From the NCBI GenBank assembly GCA_021205045.1, contig JAJPYH010000303.1:1-11742 (forward strand): a DNA stretch of 11,742 nt. The letters run 5' to 3'. The DNA comes from Lachnospiraceae bacterium. GTDB lineage: Bacteria > Bacillota > Clostridia > Lachnospirales > Lachnospiraceae. Below are positions 1 through 6,802 of this stretch, in pieces; positions within the stretch are counted from its first letter, which is position 1, and every line of letters starts with the position of its first letter. Below the pieces are notes generated by a model, which was not told the origin of the DNA, did not search any database, and saw only the letters and a list, made by a program, of their open reading frames with translations. The translations under genes were made by a program, and so were the position numbers.

Positions 1-2
1 AC

Positions 3-1295
3 TATGACGCCGGCGCAAAGATGTTGGGCTGTGCGCTCTGCAGCGCGCTGATGACCGTGATTGTGGGATATCTGGCAGCCATGATTGCGTCTGATTTTTC
101 CTTTGACGTTCGTGCGAAGGTATTCCGGAAGGTTGCCGCGATGGGAAGCGGGGAAATTAAAAAGTTTTCCACTGCCAGCCTGATCACCCGTACCACCAAT
201 GATATCACACAGATTCAGATGATCATCGCCATGGGCCTGCAGATGATGCTGCGCGCCCCGATCATGGCTGTCTGGGCGATCATCAAGATTGTGGGAAAGA
301 GCTGGCAGCTGTCCACGGTGGTGGCCGCGGCGGTCGTCATCATCGTCGGCTCGATGATTGTCCTGTTGGGCATCATGATTCCGAAATTCCGCATCGTCCA
401 GAAGCAGATCGATGACGTGAACCGGATCACAGAGGAAAATTTAAACGGCATCCGTGTCGTCCGCGCTTTCAACGCGGAAAAATATCAGGAGGATAAATTT
501 GAGAAGGCCAATACCAGCCTGATGAAGACGCAGCTGTTTACCGGCCGCGGGATGGCGGTTCTTTCCCCGATTATGATGTTTGTACAGAGCTGCGTCAGCG
601 TTGGGGTCTATTATGTAGGAGCCTGGCTGATCAACAACATTGAAGTACCTCTTACCGGGACGGCGGCGGAAATCGCGGCGGCGATCTCAGACCGTTCTCT
701 AATGCTGGGCGATGTGGTTTCCTTCAGTTCCTATGGACTCTATGTCATTATGTCCTTTGTCATGCTGCTGATGATCTTCATGATGCTGCCCCGCGCGCAG
801 GTTTCCGCAGCCCGTATCAATGAAGTAATCGACAGTGATATCGCTGTCAGGGAAGGGTCGGAAACAACTTCTGAAAAATCCGGCTGCATCGAATTTAAGG
901 ACGTGTCGTTCCGTTATCCGGACGCTTCTGAGGACTGCCTGAAGCATATTTCCTTCTCGGCTAAGAAGGGAGAGACAGTTGCTTTCATCGGCGCAACCGG
1001 ATCCGGAAAATCCACGCTGGCCGGACTGGCTGCCAGGTTGTATGACGTTACGTCAGGCACAGTTCTGCTGGACGGCAAGGACGTCTCAACCTATAGCTTT
1101 GAAACCCTTTACAGTAAGATCGGATATATTCCACAGAAAACGACGCTGTTCGCGGATACTGTGAAGGATAATGTCAAATTCGGAAAAGGAAAGCAGAAAG
1201 CGACCGACGCTGATGTGGAAGAGGCACTGGATATCGCGCAGGCTACGGATTTTGTAAAGAGCATGCCTATTATGAATGCATTGTTACTAAAGTAA
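3..1295 (+). pseudogene. ABC exporter half-transporter (permease-ATPase fusion), truncated at both ends
   Basis: Type I ABC exporter of the MdlB/LmrA/YheI multidrug class, with membrane domain fused to ATPase domain. The reading frame is open from the first complete codon, so the true start lies upstream of the window. Counting from the Met codon at 21, hydrophobic segments lie near residues 1-23, 78-95, 97-122, 178-205 and 234-257. The ATPase domain begins around residue 290, with Walker A GATGSGKST at 324-332 and the Q-loop glutamine in IGYIPQKTTLF. The protein then breaks off: after the motif DFVKSMP the expected E-G-Y continuation is replaced by IMNALLLK and a stop. The LSGGQ signature, Walker B and H-loop are all missing, so roughly 130-150 residues are lost and it cannot hydrolyse ATP normally. 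Such exporters usually work as heterodimers encoded by adjacent genes, so a partner may lie upstream, outside the window. The family call is firm; the substrate is unknown. Confidence 0.88.
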
Positions 1296-1960
1296 CAGTC
1301 GAAAAATGGACACAGGTCAGCACAAATCTGAAAAAGTATGATCCGGTAGAAATCATTTATGGCGCTACGCTGGATGGCAACAGCCAGAGTTATAATCTGT
1401 CCGGCGGCGATGTAACCATAAACACCGGCAGCTATGGTACTGCAGCAAACACCAGAATCATCTGGACGAGTGGTACACTGACACTGAAGGGGAGCAATGA
1501 CAGCTCCGCATCGACAAAGAGTCTTTCCATAGCAAATAAAAGCAATTATACGCTGCTGACAGCCAGCGGTGAGAATGCCGGAATTAACATTGAGAGCGGC
1601 GTATATGCCTACGAGAAGACCTATGGAACGCTGGTCAAAACTGTGAGCGGCGGCTGCATCAATGTGAACGGCGGTGTTTTCCAGTTCACAAAAACGACAG
1701 GAACAACAGGGAATATATTCCTTGCCAGCAATGGATCCATCTATGTGAATGCTGTGGATGGAATAGAGGCCAGTAATAGCAATGGAGTTCTGAACATTTT
1801 CTCCGCTTCCGGCGAGGGAGTGATCTATGTGGAAGCGAATCTGTACGAAGAGCTGGTGAGTACATATAATGTCGATGGCTCAAAGGTTCAGGTATTAGCG
1901 GATGGTTGTACCGCTGTATTGGATGAGGCTTCTGAATATTATGTAATCAAGGCTGAGTAA
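1268..1960 (+). pseudogene. Headless C-terminal fragment of a beta-rich, probably surface or secreted protein
   Basis: An open frame of about 230 codons runs from the junction with the ABC exporter remnant to the TAA at 1958-1960, in a different frame from the exporter. It has no start codon or ribosome binding site near its beginning; the first in-frame ATG/GTG-type codon is at 1643, inside continuous coding sequence. The protein is rich in G, S, T, N and V and shows loosely repeated short strands followed by turns: VTINTGSYG (codons from 1412), INIESGVY (1583), INVNGGVF (1658) and IYVNAVDG (1739). The last three are 25 and 27 residues apart, a spacing like the rungs of a right-handed beta-helix. 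I do not recognise the family. Secretion is inferred from composition only, since any signal peptide would be in the missing N-terminal part. It ends cleanly, so the C-terminus is probably native. Confidence 0.6.
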
Positions 1961-2000
1961 AATACTTTACTGAGGGTTACTCCGTGAGGTTCTGCCAGGA

Positions 2001-2031
2001 GAGAGACCGGGATCAGCCATCCCGGTCTCTC
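2001..2031. terminator. Perfect 13-bp hairpin between convergent genes
   Basis: The arms 2001-2013 (GAGAGACCGGGAT) and 2019-2031 are exactly complementary around the loop CAGCC. It lies between the end of the plus-strand fragment (1960) and the end of the minus-strand kinase gene (2066), where a shared transcription end is expected. Neither side has a T-run, so it may act as an RNA 3'-end stabiliser or a Rho-assisted stop rather than a classical intrinsic terminator. Confidence 0.55.
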
Positions 2032-2065
2032 CGTATGCAGAGCATGTTTCAGAAGCTCATCAGCT

Positions 2066-3874
2066 TCAGTCATCATGCAGGGCAGGGATGCGGATCTGTG
2101 TATTTGTTCCCACCCCTTCCTGACTGTCATAAGAAAGACCGTATGAGGAACCATAAAGAAGCTGGATACGTGAATGAGTGTTGTAAATGCCAATATTACT
2201 GCCTCCTTTTGTCTTTTGACCGGTCCCTGACAGAATGGAATTGATCTGCTCCTGGCTCATGCCGACGCCGTCATCGGAAATCAGCAGGATCAGATCATCG
2301 CCTTCCAGCCAGCCTGTGATCAGGATTGTGCCGGCCTTTTCTTCTTTTTCCATGATACCGTGCTGAATGCAGTTTTCTACGATGGGCTGCAGTGTCAGTT
2401 TGAGCATTTTATAATCCAGGAGAGTATCCGGCACATCAATCAGAAAGTTGATTTTATTTTCATAGCGCATATTCTGGAGCTGGACGTAGAGGGAAACATG
2501 CTCCAGTTCCACACCCACGGTGCCGTCTGTATTTTTTTTGCTCAGAGTCAGTTTATAAAACCGGGACAGAGCCTGAATTGCTTCTGTTATTTGCTCCCGC
2601 TGCCCGATCTGGGCCATCCAGTTAATCATATCAAGACTGTTATACAGGAAATGCGGATTGATCTGAGACTGGAACGCGTTAAATTCTGCCAGCTTTAAAT
2701 CCTCCGCCGCTTTCATCTGCTCATCAAGAAGACGGTTGATTTCGTCGGACATATAATTGTAGGTGCTGATCAGCTCGCCGATCTCGTCGTGGGCGTTTGT
2801 AGTGTCATCCATGGGTGTCGGACGGCCCTGGTGTACGCTCTGCATCTGTCTGTTTAATCGTGAAATCCGGTTGGCTGTAGACTGTGAGAGGAGCATGCAG
2901 ATCAGCAGAACCAGGACCAGAAGAGAGATGTATATGCCTGCAAACTGCAGTACCAGAGACTGCCCCTTTCTGACCAGGCTGCGAGAGGAAAGGATAGAAA
3001 CCAGATGCCAGTCGGTATTCGGAATGGAAAAATATCCCACATAAATACTGTCCTCCAGATAAGTGCGGGTAGAATACATATTCACGCCCCCGATCAGTTC
3101 AATCAGGGAATCGTTGGACATATAGTAGGCACCGGACAGGGCGGAATCAGAGACTGAAACCACGGTATCCCTGTCATCGAGAATATAAGCCGCGCTGTTT
3201 TCCAGATTGATGTTGCTGCTTAAAAGAGCGGCCAGGTAGTCCTGTGAAAAATATACTGCCAGATAGATTTCCCCGCCTGAGGAGGAACTGACCCGGCTGA
3301 TATATGCAAGGCTTCCTCTGGTTGTTTCTTCAGTTACAGACAGGTACAGACTCGGGCAGAAAAGGGAAGAGGAATTCTGCGACTGAAAAATGCCGTACCA
3401 GTAGGTGCTGGTTACATCAGACAGAGGCGAAAAAAGAGTATTATCGCTGTCATGCTCGACAAGAAATAAAAAGGAATCATCCACGTAAATATGGATATCG
3501 GTAATCAGTTGTCCATCCGTCAATTCATTCGCCGCGAGACTTAATTCCGATATTCTGTTGTATAAAGTGTTGTCGGACATGGCGGATGAGTAGGAAGAAA
3601 ACAGGCGGTTGGCAGCGTCCTCCTCCAGAAGAGAATCTGCAGTTTCCTTTACCTGGTAGAGAGCCGATTCTATGGAGGTCGCAGCCTGCCCCGCCTGATT
3701 CTGTTCCGACAGAATTGTATCAGAAACGATGGCGTCATAAAGCTGATTATACAGAAAAATAAAAAGAACCAGTGTGGGCAGAAGAATCAGAAGCCCGTGA
3801 GAAATCAGGAGCTTGTAAAAAAGCCGGATATCATAAAGATATTTATGCAGGATTTTTGAAAACACTTTTTTCAT
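2066..3874 (-). CDS. YesM-type sensor histidine kinase
   Basis: Membrane histidine kinase of 602 residues that should phosphorylate the response regulator encoded just upstream. Order of parts: cytoplasmic N-terminus; membrane helix about 21-42; an extracytoplasmic sensor region about 43-300, ending in FSIPNTDWHLVSI, which is typical of the distal lobe of a double-Cache fold; membrane helix about 306-330; HAMP linker about 331-385; a His_kinase domain with the phospho-accepting H408 in QINPHFLYNSL; and a HATPase domain with N501 in the N-box (PIVENCIQHG), the G1 motif DDGVGM (534-539) and the G2 motif GGSNIGIYN (557-565). All catalytic motifs are intact. Its ATG shares four bases (ATGA, 3871-3874) with the regulator's stop, so the two are translationally coupled. 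Such kinases in Clostridia usually sense sugars or oligosaccharides, directly or through a binding protein, and control the neighbouring ABC transporter. The ligand cannot be read from sequence. Confidence 0.95.
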   Translation of the reverse strand: MKKVFSKILHKYLYDIRLFYKLLISHGLLILLPTLVLFIFLYNQLYDAIVSDTILSEQNQAGQAATSIESALYQVKETADSLLEEDAANRLFSSYSSAMSDNTLYNRISELSLAANELTDGQLITDIHIYVDDSFLFLVEHDSDNTLFSPLSDVTSTYWYGIFQSQNSSSLFCPSLYLSVTEETTRGSLAYISRVSSSSGGEIYLAVYFSQDYLAALLSSNINLENSAAYILDDRDTVVSVSDSALSGAYYMSNDSLIELIGGVNMYSTRTYLEDSIYVGYFSIPNTDWHLVSILSSRSLVRKGQSLVLQFAGIYISLLVLVLLICMLLSQSTANRISRLNRQMQSVHQGRPTPMDDTTNAHDEIGELISTYNYMSDEINRLLDEQMKAAEDLKLAEFNAFQSQINPHFLYNSLDMINWMAQIGQREQITEAIQALSRFYKLTLSKKNTDGTVGVELEHVSLYVQLQNMRYENKINFLIDVPDTLLDYKMLKLTLQPIVENCIQHGIMEKEEKAGTILITGWLEGDDLILLISDDGVGMSQEQINSILSGTGQKTKGGSNIGIYNTHSRIQLLYGSSYGLSYDSQEGVGTNTQIRIPALHDD

Positions 3875-5418
3875 TTTACGATCTTCTCCCGGTATTCAGA
3901 AGGGGACAGCCCGGTGATTTTTTTGAAGCTTTTTCCGAAATAATTGCCGTCCATATAACCAATGCGGCTGGAAATTTCCACGATTTTGATGCGCGGATCG
4001 TTGAGAAGCTGCCTGGCCTTATCCATGCGGTATTCAGTCAGATATTGATTCATGGTTTTGCCGGTTTCTGTTTTGAATACCGTACATGCGTAGGCCACTG
4101 AAAGGTGGGCATGATCACTGATATCTTTGACCGAAAGAGAGGGATTTGGATAATTTTTGTGGATATAATCCTTCATCAGGGAAACAGAATCGCTTTCCTG
4201 ACGCGAGGCGGCAAAGACCGCGTCCAGGCTGGTCAGTTCTTCGGAAAGCATATTGTGCAGCTCAGGCAGCGTGTTGCAGGACTGAATACGGTCCCAGATG
4301 GGGGCAGTATTTTCCTGAGATGAGATCAGCTGGATATGGTATGCTTCCTCCAGAGAATTAAAAAGGTTAAAGTAAACATCCTTGACCATACTGGGAAGGA
4401 AAGAGCGGGAATTCATCAGTTTCCGGAAAAGAGAATCCGCACACTGCCTTGCGGGGACGCTTTCCTTGCGGGAGATGTATTCACAGAAGCGGTGATAGTC
4501 TTCCTCCGGGAATACAGTTGAGGCGGGGGAAGGCTTCTGTTCCGTAAGGATGGTATTGTAATCGCAGAAAAATCCAAATTGCAGTAATACAGCGGCCTGA
4601 TTGTAGGATTCGTAGGCCCGTTCAATACCGCGCACACAGGGGCCAACCGCAAGGAAGAAGGAACAGGTTTCTTCCAGAAGCTGCTTTAAGTATTGGATAA
4701 AATCCATAACGCTGGAAGAAGAGGGAGGAGCGTCCGCGTACAGGGTAAGGATCAGTGTGGAATCGTATTTCAGAGCATGGATAAAGTGAAACGGCTTTGT
4801 CCGTGTGAGAGTATGGAGTTTGTCCAGAATGGCTGTGAGCGCAGTATCCCCCGGACCGGAAAAGGGCGGGAATGTTTTCACCAGCAGGGAAAGAAAACAG
4901 GTATGAGAATCCAGGGGCAGATCCAGAGACCGAATCATATCCATAAGCGTGCCGGAATCGGCAGGAAGCGGGCGCGTAAGCGCAAGCGCGACCTGAGCGG
5001 AATTTTCCTGATGCTGTATATGCTGGGAGTAGGCGCTTCGCTCCAGGAGCTCATGGTGCCGGACAGCTTCCTGAACAGCGGACGTGATTTCCAGGTTGTT
5101 AATAGGCTTTTCGACATAGCTGACTGCCTTCAGGCGGATTGCGGCCCGCAGATAGTCCTTGTCAGAATAGCCGCTCATGAAAATAATACTGGTGTTGGGC
5201 AGAAACTCCCGCAGCCGCTCCGCAAAAATGATTCCATCCATCCGGGGCATACGTATATCCGTCAGTACGATTTCCGGAGAGTGCGTGCGGGCAATGGAAA
5301 GAGCCTGAATACCATCGTCGGCTTCCAGGATCTGGTGGATTTGCAGGGCCTTCCAGTCTATACTGTTTATCAGACCTTTTCTTGTGATGATTTCATCATC
5401 AACGAGCAACAGTTTCAT
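3871..5418 (-). CDS. YesN-type response regulator with AraC DNA-binding domain
   Basis: Cytoplasmic transcription regulator of 515 residues, partner of the kinase downstream. The receiver domain (about 1-120) has the acidic pair D7/D8, phospho-acceptor D54 in VLTDIRMP and K104 in YVEKP, so it should be phosphorylatable. A middle region (about 130-400) has no motif I recognise; regions like this are common in the long clostridial YesN proteins. The C-terminal double helix-turn-helix of the AraC type (about 412-515) ends with the diagnostic GYMDGNYFGKSFKKITG and LSPSEYR. The frame is open 33 codons further upstream, but I chose the ATG at 5418 because the receiver domain starts right there (MKLLLVDDE) and an AAGGA site lies 7 bases before it; the longer start would run back through the promoter. 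It is divergent from the first binding-protein gene, which together with the ATPase operon is its most likely target. Confidence 0.95.
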   Translation of the reverse strand: MKLLLVDDEIITRKGLINSIDWKALQIHQILEADDGIQALSIARTHSPEIVLTDIRMPRMDGIIFAERLREFLPNTSIIFMSGYSDKDYLRAAIRLKAVSYVEKPINNLEITSAVQEAVRHHELLERSAYSQHIQHQENSAQVALALTRPLPADSGTLMDMIRSLDLPLDSHTCFLSLLVKTFPPFSGPGDTALTAILDKLHTLTRTKPFHFIHALKYDSTLILTLYADAPPSSSSVMDFIQYLKQLLEETCSFFLAVGPCVRGIERAYESYNQAAVLLQFGFFCDYNTILTEQKPSPASTVFPEEDYHRFCEYISRKESVPARQCADSLFRKLMNSRSFLPSMVKDVYFNLFNSLEEAYHIQLISSQENTAPIWDRIQSCNTLPELHNMLSEELTSLDAVFAASRQESDSVSLMKDYIHKNYPNPSLSVKDISDHAHLSVAYACTVFKTETGKTMNQYLTEYRMDKARQLLNDPRIKIVEISSRIGYMDGNYFGKSFKKITGLSPSEYREKIVK

Positions 5419-5422
5419 GCAG

Positions 5423-5432
5423 ATTTCCTTCT
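5423..5432 (-). promoter_or_regulatory. Ribosome binding site that fixes the regulator start
   Basis: On the minus strand this reads AGAAGGAAAT, with the AAGGA core 7 bases before the ATG at 5418. It supports the 515-residue start over the longer open frame. Confidence 0.7.
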
Positions 5433-5449
5433 TTGTTGTCTTTTGTCTG

Positions 5450-5478
5450 AGTATAACACTACGAAAAAGGGCGGGCAA
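5450..5478 (-). promoter_or_regulatory. Predicted promoter of the regulator-kinase operon
   Basis: On the minus strand a -35-like TTGCCC (5478-5473) and a -10-like TATACT (5455-5450) are separated by 17 bases. The -10 is preceded by TG one base away (an extended -10). Transcription would start near 5443, giving a leader of about 25 bases containing the ribosome binding site. Matches are 4/6 and 5/6 to the sigma-70/SigA consensus. Confidence 0.55.
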
Positions 5479-5510
5479 GTGAAAGTTTATGCTAAAGGGA
5501 CAGCTTGCTC

Positions 5511-5540
5511 TTTTCAAAAACGAAGTATCTGTTGTAAAAT
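5511..5540 (+). promoter_or_regulatory. Possible promoter of the first binding-protein gene
   Basis: TTTTCA (5511-5516) and TAAAAT (5535-5540) are 18 bases apart, 46 bases before the start codon at 5587. The -35 match is poor, which would fit a promoter needing an activator such as the divergent AraC-type regulator. The TTTTCA lies inside a motif that recurs upstream of the ATPase gene. Confidence 0.4.
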
Positions 5541-5586
5541 AACAGGAAAGAAAGAAAAACCTCGGGTTGAGAAAAGAGGTATCTTT

Positions 5587-6603
5587 ATGAAAAAATTATT
5601 GATTTTGCTGCTGGTGTCGGCACTGATTCTTTCAGGATGCTCCATGAACCGGACGAGTGCTGATGATGGGCCGGTTTACGCGCTGGTTACTAAGGCGCAG
5701 GGCAATACTTATAATGAGATGATGGCGCAGGGATTTCAGGAGGTGATCGAACAGGCGGGAGGGAACTGTCTGATTTACAATCCCCAGGAAACCACAGCGG
5801 AAGAGCAGATTCAGATTTTGCAGAGCCTGGTCTCTCAGGGGGTGGATTCTATTACAGTAGCGGCAAATGATGCGGATGCACTGACAGATGTCCTTCAAAG
5901 CGCGATGAAGCAGGGAATTGTGGTATCCTCGGTGGACTCGGATGTGAATGTGGAGTCGCGGCAGATTTTTGTGAATCAGGCAGCGGCGGAGACGATTGCG
6001 AGGGCATTGGCGGAGGCGGTTTATGAAATCTGCGGCGGCGAGGGACAGTGGGCCATTCTTTCTGCCACCAGTCAGGCTACCAATCAGAATGCCTGGATTC
6101 GTGCCATGCGCAGTGTACTGGAGGAAGAAAAATATCAGAACCTGAGGCTGGTGGACATTGTATATGGGGATGATGACGAGGAGATTTCCCGGGAGATGAC
6201 ACAGAAGCTTCTGGAGGAATACCCTGATCTGAAGGTGATTTGCGCGCCTACAGTGATAGGTCTGGAGGCGGTGGCCCAGGTTCTGACGGAGCATCCGGAA
6301 TTAGAGACAAAGGCCACGGGGCTTGGTCTGCCATCTGTCATGGCGGAGTATATTGAGGGAGAGAATCCGGTCTGTCCCTGTATGTTTCTGTGGAATCCGG
6401 TGGATCTGGGCAGACTGGCTGCTTATGTTTCCCTGGCGCTGGTGAACGGGGAACTGACAGGAATTGCCGGAGAGGAGTTTGAAGCCGGGGATATGGGCGT
6501 TTTTCAGGTTGAGGAGGATGAAAGCGGCGCACTGCAGGTGGTATTGGCGTGGCCCCTGAAATTCGATACTGCAAACATAGGAGAATGGAAGAGCATTTTC
6601 TGA
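5587..6603 (+). CDS. Sugar ABC transporter substrate-binding lipoprotein (RhaS/LsrB-like), copy 1
   Basis: Lipid-anchored extracytoplasmic receptor of 338 residues, periplasmic-binding-protein type I fold. The N-terminus has a lipoprotein signal with lipobox LSGC (C18) and only a short linker before the first strand, VYALVTKAQGN. Residues K36, D117, N166, Q167 and P221 fall where LsrB uses K35, D116, D166, Q167 and P220 to hold AI-2, and the stretch NQNAW is typical of the RhaS/LsrB branch of sugar receptors. The D-to-N change at 166 argues against assuming AI-2; rhamnose or another sugar is possible. The start is supported by AGAGG 7 bases upstream (5575-5579). It is clearly paralogous to the receptor at 10386-11519. 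It is followed by a terminator-like hairpin, so it is probably transcribed partly on its own. Being next to the kinase/regulator promoter, it may serve sensing as well as uptake (inference). Confidence 0.92.
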   Translation: MKKLLILLLVSALILSGCSMNRTSADDGPVYALVTKAQGNTYNEMMAQGFQEVIEQAGGNCLIYNPQETTAEEQIQILQSLVSQGVDSITVAANDADALTDVLQSAMKQGIVVSSVDSDVNVESRQIFVNQAAAETIARALAEAVYEICGGEGQWAILSATSQATNQNAWIRAMRSVLEEEKYQNLRLVDIVYGDDDEEISREMTQKLLEEYPDLKVICAPTVIGLEAVAQVLTEHPELETKATGLGLPSVMAEYIEGENPVCPCMFLWNPVDLGRLAAYVSLALVNGELTGIAGEEFEAGDMGVFQVEEDESGALQVVLAWPLKFDTANIGEWKSIF

Positions 6604-6611
6604 AAAAGGGC

Positions 6612-6631
6612 ATGTTCGCCGGAGCGGACAT
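6612..6631 (+). other. Hairpin just after the first receptor gene
   Basis: ATGTTCGC (6612-6619) pairs with GCGGACAT (6624-6631), with one G-U pair, around the 4-base loop CGGA. No T-run follows. It starts 8 bases after the stop codon, so it may protect the 3' end of the receptor mRNA or be part of a two-hairpin leader with the next element. Confidence 0.4.
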
Positions 6632-6653
6632 TCCTATATAGTAAGCAGCAAAC

Positions 6654-6693
6654 GCGGAGCGTTTTTCCGGACAGGAGAACTCTCCGCTTTTTT
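6654..6693 (+). terminator. Terminator-like hairpin between first receptor and ATPase genes
   Basis: GCGGAG (6654-6659) pairs with CTCCGC (6682-6687). With one mismatch the stem extends through A-T pairs into the run of six T at 6688-6693. The loop is long (22 bases), which suggests partial rather than full termination. It lies in the 199-base gap before the ATPase gene and would let the receptor be made in excess of, or independently from, the transporter. Confidence 0.5.
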
Positions 6694-6712
6694 AGGTGAA
6701 AGGAAAATTTTA

Positions 6713-6742
6713 CTCTGTTTCAAAAAATATCCCTGTTTTCAA
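6713..6742 (+). promoter_or_regulatory. Candidate operator: two similar half-sites upstream of the ATPase gene
   Basis: CTCTGTTTCAA (from 6713) and CCCTGTTTTCAA (from 6731) form an imperfect direct repeat 18-19 bases apart. AraC-type proteins commonly bind direct repeats of roughly this spacing, just upstream of or overlapping the -35. A related CTCTTTTCAAAAA stands at 5508-5520, before the first receptor gene. Assignment to the divergent YesN-type regulator is inference. Confidence 0.35.
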
Positions 6743-6764
6743 TTCAAAATACGGATGATAGACT
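6736..6764 (+). promoter_or_regulatory. Possible promoter of the ATPase-permease-receptor operon
   Basis: TTTTCA (6736-6741) and TAGACT (6759-6764) are 17 bases apart. Each matches the consensus at 4 of 6 positions. The start codon follows 39 bases later, after a strong GGGAGG (6791-6796). Weak core elements next to repeated half-sites fit an activator-dependent promoter. Confidence 0.3.
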
Positions 6765-6802
6765 GAAAGTACAAATCAGAGTATGAAGCAGGGAGGAAAG
6801 AA

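Noticed and set aside
1643..1960. Short plus-strand gene starting at 1643
   Set aside because: Coding sequence is continuous upstream to about 1268 in the same frame, and no ribosome binding site precedes 1643; it is only the tail of the larger fragment.
4693..5586. Long plus-strand open frame running antisense to the response regulator and into the first receptor gene
   Set aside because: It overlaps a regulator with full receiver and AraC motifs on the other strand. Its translation shows no family motif and no ribosome binding site; only the part from the ATG at 5587 is real.
5632..6294. 220-codon minus-strand open frame inside the first receptor gene
   Set aside because: Shadow of the receptor's codon pattern; the protein is Arg/His/Leu-rich with no motif, start signal or promoter.
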